DNA from: CAYMCV01 sp964389005
GTDB lineage: Bacteria > Bacillota > Clostridia > Lachnospirales > Lachnospiraceae
Direction of reading: 5' to 3'
DNA: 8,727 nucleotides
Assembly: GCA_964389005.1 (NCBI GenBank)
Contig: CAYMCV010000106.1
Span: forward strand, 1 to 8,727
This document shows, one piece after another, positions 6,092 to 8,727 of this stretch. Position 1 is the stretch's first letter. Each line of letters begins with the position of its first letter. Position numbers and translations under genes: made by a program. The notes beneath the pieces were generated by a model that worked only from the letters and a program-made list of their open reading frames with translations, was not told where the DNA came from and ran no database searches.

Positions 6092-6153
6092 AACCATGTA
6101 GTTTTAAATTATACAGTTAGAAAAAAGTAAGAAATAAATGAGTTAATGTGAAG

Positions 6154-6200
6154 AAAATCTGCGTATCTGTGTGTTATACTACAACAGGTATGCAGATTTT
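6154..6200. repeat. Long inverted repeat after pyk: weak terminator and/or operator enclosing a promoter
   Basis: Bases 6154-6170 and 6184-6200 are 17-base inverted arms that pair fully as RNA, with 15 Watson-Crick and two G-U pairs, around a 13-base loop (6171-6183). It begins 62 bases after the pyk stop and ends with TTTT (6197-6200), so it may serve as a weak terminator for pyk; the T-tract is short and broken. The loop contains the -10 element of the next gene, so the same DNA could also be an operator. Confidence 0.55.
6172..6180 (+). promoter_or_regulatory. Extended -10 promoter of the second binding-protein gene
   Basis: TGTTATACT gives the TGn extension plus TATACT (6175-6180, 5 of 6 matches). 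No -35 hexamer is visible 16-18 bases upstream, as is common for extended -10 promoters. The start would fall near 6187, inside the right arm of the inverted repeat, with a leader of about 46 bases. Confidence 0.5.
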
Positions 6201-6232
6201 ATGCTTAAATCTATGAAGGGAAGTAAACGAAA

Positions 6233-8407
6233 ATGAAAAGGATACTTGCAGTAGTTATGGCACTTACATTTGTCTGCAGTCTCGTCGCTTGCAAGAATGA
6301 ACCGACATCAGCTACGCCCGGTTCATCAGAAAAAGGAAGATATGCCGAGACAAATATGACACTACCGTCAGAATTGACGGACGGTGAAATATTTCAGATG
6401 TCAAAAGAAGAAGGAAATCCTGTCTTTTATCTAAAAAGAGAAGAACAGGGAATGATGCACATTCATAAATATACGTATCGTGACGGTGTGGCAACGGATG
6501 TGACGCCCGAATGGCTCGGGACAATCACATTATCGCCGGAGTTTTATACACAGCAAACCGTGTTGGAGGGAAATCCGTCCTATTTCTTCTATGCATCGGA
6601 AGACAGTGATATGAATTACAGAGCATATCTACTCTGTTCAAATGACGGAAAAGTACCGACGGATGTTACACCGAAGGAATGGACAATTCCGGAGCCGGAA
6701 GGCGGATATTACTTATTTCCTTCGCAAATGACATTGCTGTCAAGTGGAAATCTGGTTGCTGCCTACTATGGCAGAGTTGATATCTTAAATAAAGACGGTG
6801 AAGTTATCAAAGCAGGCAAACAGAGCATGGAGAACGCCGAAGGTTTTCTGGCGACAAAGGATGGTTATGCCGCATTGTGTATGAACGATATGTATGAATT
6901 GGAAGGTGTATCGCTCTACCTTGACGGAGAAACGGAACCGACGCAAACAGTCGACTATCGACAGGAGCTTGACGGGAGTCCCATGTTGGATATCACGGAG
7001 AGCGGAGAACTTGTACTAACATGCGGTGACGGTATATTCCGTCTCAATGAAAATGATGCGTTTGAGAAAGTCGCGGATGGGAAAATGACATCACTGTCAG
7101 ATTTGGATATGTATCCGCGCGATATGCTGGCAATGGATGACGGAACATACTATATTCTTTATGGTAATATGCTGGATGAGACGTTTTTGATGCACTATGT
7201 ATACGATCCCGAACTGCCTGTTACGCCGGAACATGAGCTAAAAATTTACACACTGCGTCAAAGTTTCTCCTTACAACAAGCGGCGGTCAATTTCCAGAAA
7301 CAGCACCCGGATACGCTCGTAACGATTGAAGTTGCGCTGAAAGATGACGCTTCGCCATCGGAAGAAGCAGATGCAATTCAGCGATTATTGACAGAGATGA
7401 TTTCCGGAAACGACAGAGACCTCATGATCATGGACGGACTTCCGGTACAATCATTTGTGGAAAAGGGCTTGCTTACAGACTTAAGCGGTATTGTCAATCC
7501 GTTGGAGGAAGAAGGAAAGTTGTACAATAATGTATGTGAACTATACAGACAGGAAGACGGAAGTTTGCCGGTGGTTCCCACAAGATTCGGAACAACCATG
7601 TTGATTGGAAAGACACTTGATGTAACAAAGATTACAGATGTACATTCATTCGCACAAACAATGGAAAGTCTCGACGAACCGATTCTTGGACCGATGACAT
7701 CCGACGATATTGTCGATCAATTTTTACCGTTTGTGACAGCCGATTTAATCAAAGATAAACAGTTGGACGAGGAACTTTTGAAACAGACGCTCATTGATAT
7801 GAAGACGATTTCAGAGAAGGCGGAACTTGTAAAAAAATACTCTAACAATCAGTATGCTTATGGGATCTGGGATATTGCTTACAAGGGAAGTCTGGCATTT
7901 GACGAGACGGCGGGATTTGCCGAGTCCATGTTTCCGCTTGCCGGATGCAAATTGGTTCAGGGTAGTTTTACATTCTTCGGCAATGCATATAGCCCTTCTT
8001 TACAGATTGGTATTTGCAAGACGACCTCGCAGCAGGAACGCGCGGAGGAATTTGTAAGTTCACTTTTAGATGTGTCCACACAAAGCGGTGAGTATTATGA
8101 AGGATTTCCGGTCAACCGGGCAGCCATGGAGAATTTGAGGAACATGGATCGCACCAATTATGCGGCTTACACGGACATCCAGGTGGGTGAAGATCAATAT
8201 GACCCATTTGAGATTCTTGATTTTTCCGAGGAAGACGGGCAGAAAATGGTGGATATGTGTGACAAACTCGACATTTGTCGCAAAGAAGACGCAAAAATCA
8301 CCGAGGAGGTCAAAGCGGTATTGCCCGCATATTTGGACGGCTCCATGACGGTGGAGGATGCAGTTTCCACAGTAAAAAGCAATGTTGCCTTATATCTTGC
8401 GGAGTAG
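6233..8407 (+). CDS. Large solute-binding lipoprotein with N-terminal propeller-like domain
   Basis: This encodes a 724-residue lipoprotein predicted to be anchored outside the membrane. The start ATG follows AAGGGAAG (6216-6223). The signal peptide is MKRILAVVMALTFVCS with lipobox LVAC and lipidated C20, then a short S/T/P linker. Residues ~40-330 contain repeated beta-strand and turn units with 'DG' or 'SG' hairpins (GNLVAAYYGRVDILNKDGE at ~172-190, GELVLTCGDGIFRLN at ~258-272, DDGTYYILYGN at ~302-312). This looks like a beta-propeller or WD-like sensor region, which is inference. From ~336 (LKIYTLRQSFSLQQAAVNFQ) a type-1 binding-protein fold follows. Its features are the lead segment AIQRLLTEMISGNDRDLMIM, then DGLPVQSFVEKGLLTDLS, the hinge-like SLPVVPTRFG, and the C-terminal LPAYLDGSMTVEDAV. 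Typical members of the plain family are about 400-560 residues, so the extra ~300 N-terminal residues are the oddity. The ligand is unknown, and no transporter genes lie beside it. It could equally be a sensor partner rather than an importer component. Confidence 0.92.
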   Translation: MKRILAVVMALTFVCSLVACKNEPTSATPGSSEKGRYAETNMTLPSELTDGEIFQMSKEEGNPVFYLKREEQGMMHIHKYTYRDGVATDVTPEWLGTITLSPEFYTQQTVLEGNPSYFFYASEDSDMNYRAYLLCSNDGKVPTDVTPKEWTIPEPEGGYYLFPSQMTLLSSGNLVAAYYGRVDILNKDGEVIKAGKQSMENAEGFLATKDGYAALCMNDMYELEGVSLYLDGETEPTQTVDYRQELDGSPMLDITESGELVLTCGDGIFRLNENDAFEKVADGKMTSLSDLDMYPRDMLAMDDGTYYILYGNMLDETFLMHYVYDPELPVTPEHELKIYTLRQSFSLQQAAVNFQKQHPDTLVTIEVALKDDASPSEEADAIQRLLTEMISGNDRDLMIMDGLPVQSFVEKGLLTDLSGIVNPLEEEGKLYNNVCELYRQEDGSLPVVPTRFGTTMLIGKTLDVTKITDVHSFAQTMESLDEPILGPMTSDDIVDQFLPFVTADLIKDKQLDEELLKQTLIDMKTISEKAELVKKYSNNQYAYGIWDIAYKGSLAFDETAGFAESMFPLAGCKLVQGSFTFFGNAYSPSLQIGICKTTSQQERAEEFVSSLLDVSTQSGEYYEGFPVNRAAMENLRNMDRTNYAAYTDIQVGEDQYDPFEILDFSEEDGQKMVDMCDKLDICRKEDAKITEEVKAVLPAYLDGSMTVEDAVSTVKSNVALYLAE

Positions 8408-8440
8408 TTGGGCTGCGGCCTGACAGAACTATTAACAAAA

Positions 8441-8507
8441 AGGAACCTCCTGATGTAAACATCCTTTGTCAAGTAGACAAGCGATGTATCAATGTCAGGG
8501 GGTTTTT
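8441..8507. terminator. Bidirectional hairpin terminator between the second binding-protein gene and mntP
   Basis: AACCTCCTGA (8444-8453) pairs with TCAGGGGGTT (8495-8504) with one G-U, and the stem can extend to 8441 and 8507. A nested inner hairpin pairs ACATC with GATGT (8459-8463, 8483-8487) and TTTGTC with GACAAG (8465-8470, 8476-8481) around an AAGTA loop. The plus strand has GGTTTTTG; the minus strand has GGTTCCTTTTTG. It sits between two convergent genes and can end both. Confidence 0.75.
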
Positions 8508-8523
8508 GATACAAGAGACATTC

Positions 8524-8727
8524 TTAGAAATTCAGTACACCGAGATGTTCCAGCAGAATCTTGGTGCCAAGCAGAATCAAAATGATACCGCCGGTAATTT
8601 CCGCGCCGGATTTGTATTTTAGTCCAAATACGTTACCGACTTTTAGACCGATTGCGGATAAGATAAAAGTTATAATGCCGATTAAAAGGACGGCGGCGGC
8701 AATGTTGACCTCGGGCAGCAGGGCAAA
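8524..8727 (-). CDS. mntP: Manganese efflux pump MntP, C-terminal part (5' end outside window)
   Basis: The minus strand is open from the right edge to a TAA (complement of 8524-8526) and encodes 67 residues. They match the end of the MntP (YebN, DUF204) family of membrane exporters that expel Mn(II). One hydrophobic span (ALLPEVNIAAAVLLIGI onward, visible residues ~8-28) is followed by the basic loop GLKVGNVFGLKYKSGAE. Next comes the last span, TGGIILILLGTKILLEHLGV. The KxGNxFG...KxxAExxGGxxLxxLGxKILLEHLG pattern is characteristic, and the acidic residue in SGAE is a family feature. The full protein has about 180-190 residues and six spans, so roughly the last third is present. Any manganese riboswitch (yybP-ykoY type) would lie upstream, outside the window. 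Confidence 0.85.
   Translation of the reverse strand, partial: FALLPEVNIAAAVLLIGIITFILSAIGLKVGNVFGLKYKSGAEITGGIILILLGTKILLEHLGVLNF

Noticed and set aside
8194..8622. ORFs of 106-115 codons on both strands at the end of the second binding-protein gene
   Set aside because: They cross the hairpin terminator and the mntP coding region in the wrong frames. The real downstream gene is the edge-truncated mntP.

Overview
The window looks like a chromosomal segment of an anaerobic, Gram-positive Firmicute, most likely Clostridia and probably Lachnospiraceae. The reasons are the moderate, slightly AT-rich base composition, strong GGAGG-type ribosome binding sites, and extended -10 promoters. A radical-SAM activase of the anaerobic ribonucleotide reductase type, type-1 lipoprotein solute-binding proteins of the kind abundant in gut Clostridia, and a two-domain uncharacterised protein that resembles a Lachnospiraceae family point the same way. 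This assignment is inference from family content; no rRNA or marker phylogeny was possible. I see no tRNA, rRNA, CRISPR array, transposase, integrase or phage gene.

Layout from left to right. Positions 1-87 hold the C-terminal end of an unidentified protein, followed by a likely Rho-independent terminator (160-206). A hydrophobic open frame overlaps that terminator and may be a broken small membrane protein. Next is a 309-residue uncharacterised protein (323-1252, +). It converges on an NrdG-type glycyl-radical activase (1289-2035, -), which is divergent from tadA, the tRNA adenosine deaminase (2173-2658, +). A strong bidirectional terminator, whose stem overlaps the last codons of tadA, separates tadA from a convergent 560-residue solute-binding lipoprotein (2684-4366, -).

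The 309-base gap at 4367-4675 carries divergent promoters, one for the first binding protein and one for pyruvate kinase (4676-6091, +). After pyk, a 17-bp inverted repeat brackets an extended -10 element. It precedes a second, unusual 724-residue binding lipoprotein (6233-8407, +) with an N-terminal region that looks like a beta-propeller. A bidirectional hairpin then separates it from the convergent, partial 3' end of mntP, the manganese efflux pump (8524-8727, -), which runs off the right edge.

How the genes relate: most are single-gene transcription units in alternating orientation, each bounded by its own promoter or terminator, so this is not one operon. Two themes are visible. Housekeeping functions (tRNA wobble editing, glycolysis, anaerobic dNTP supply through NrdG, manganese homeostasis) are interleaved with extracellular carbohydrate or ligand capture. 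The two binding proteins flank pyk, and neither has permease or ATPase genes in the window. I did not find a convincing new multi-gene system. The points most worth a second look are the propeller-fused binding protein, the promoter nested in an inverted repeat after pyk, the terminator that encodes the end of TadA, and the possible frameshifted membrane peptide near the left edge.
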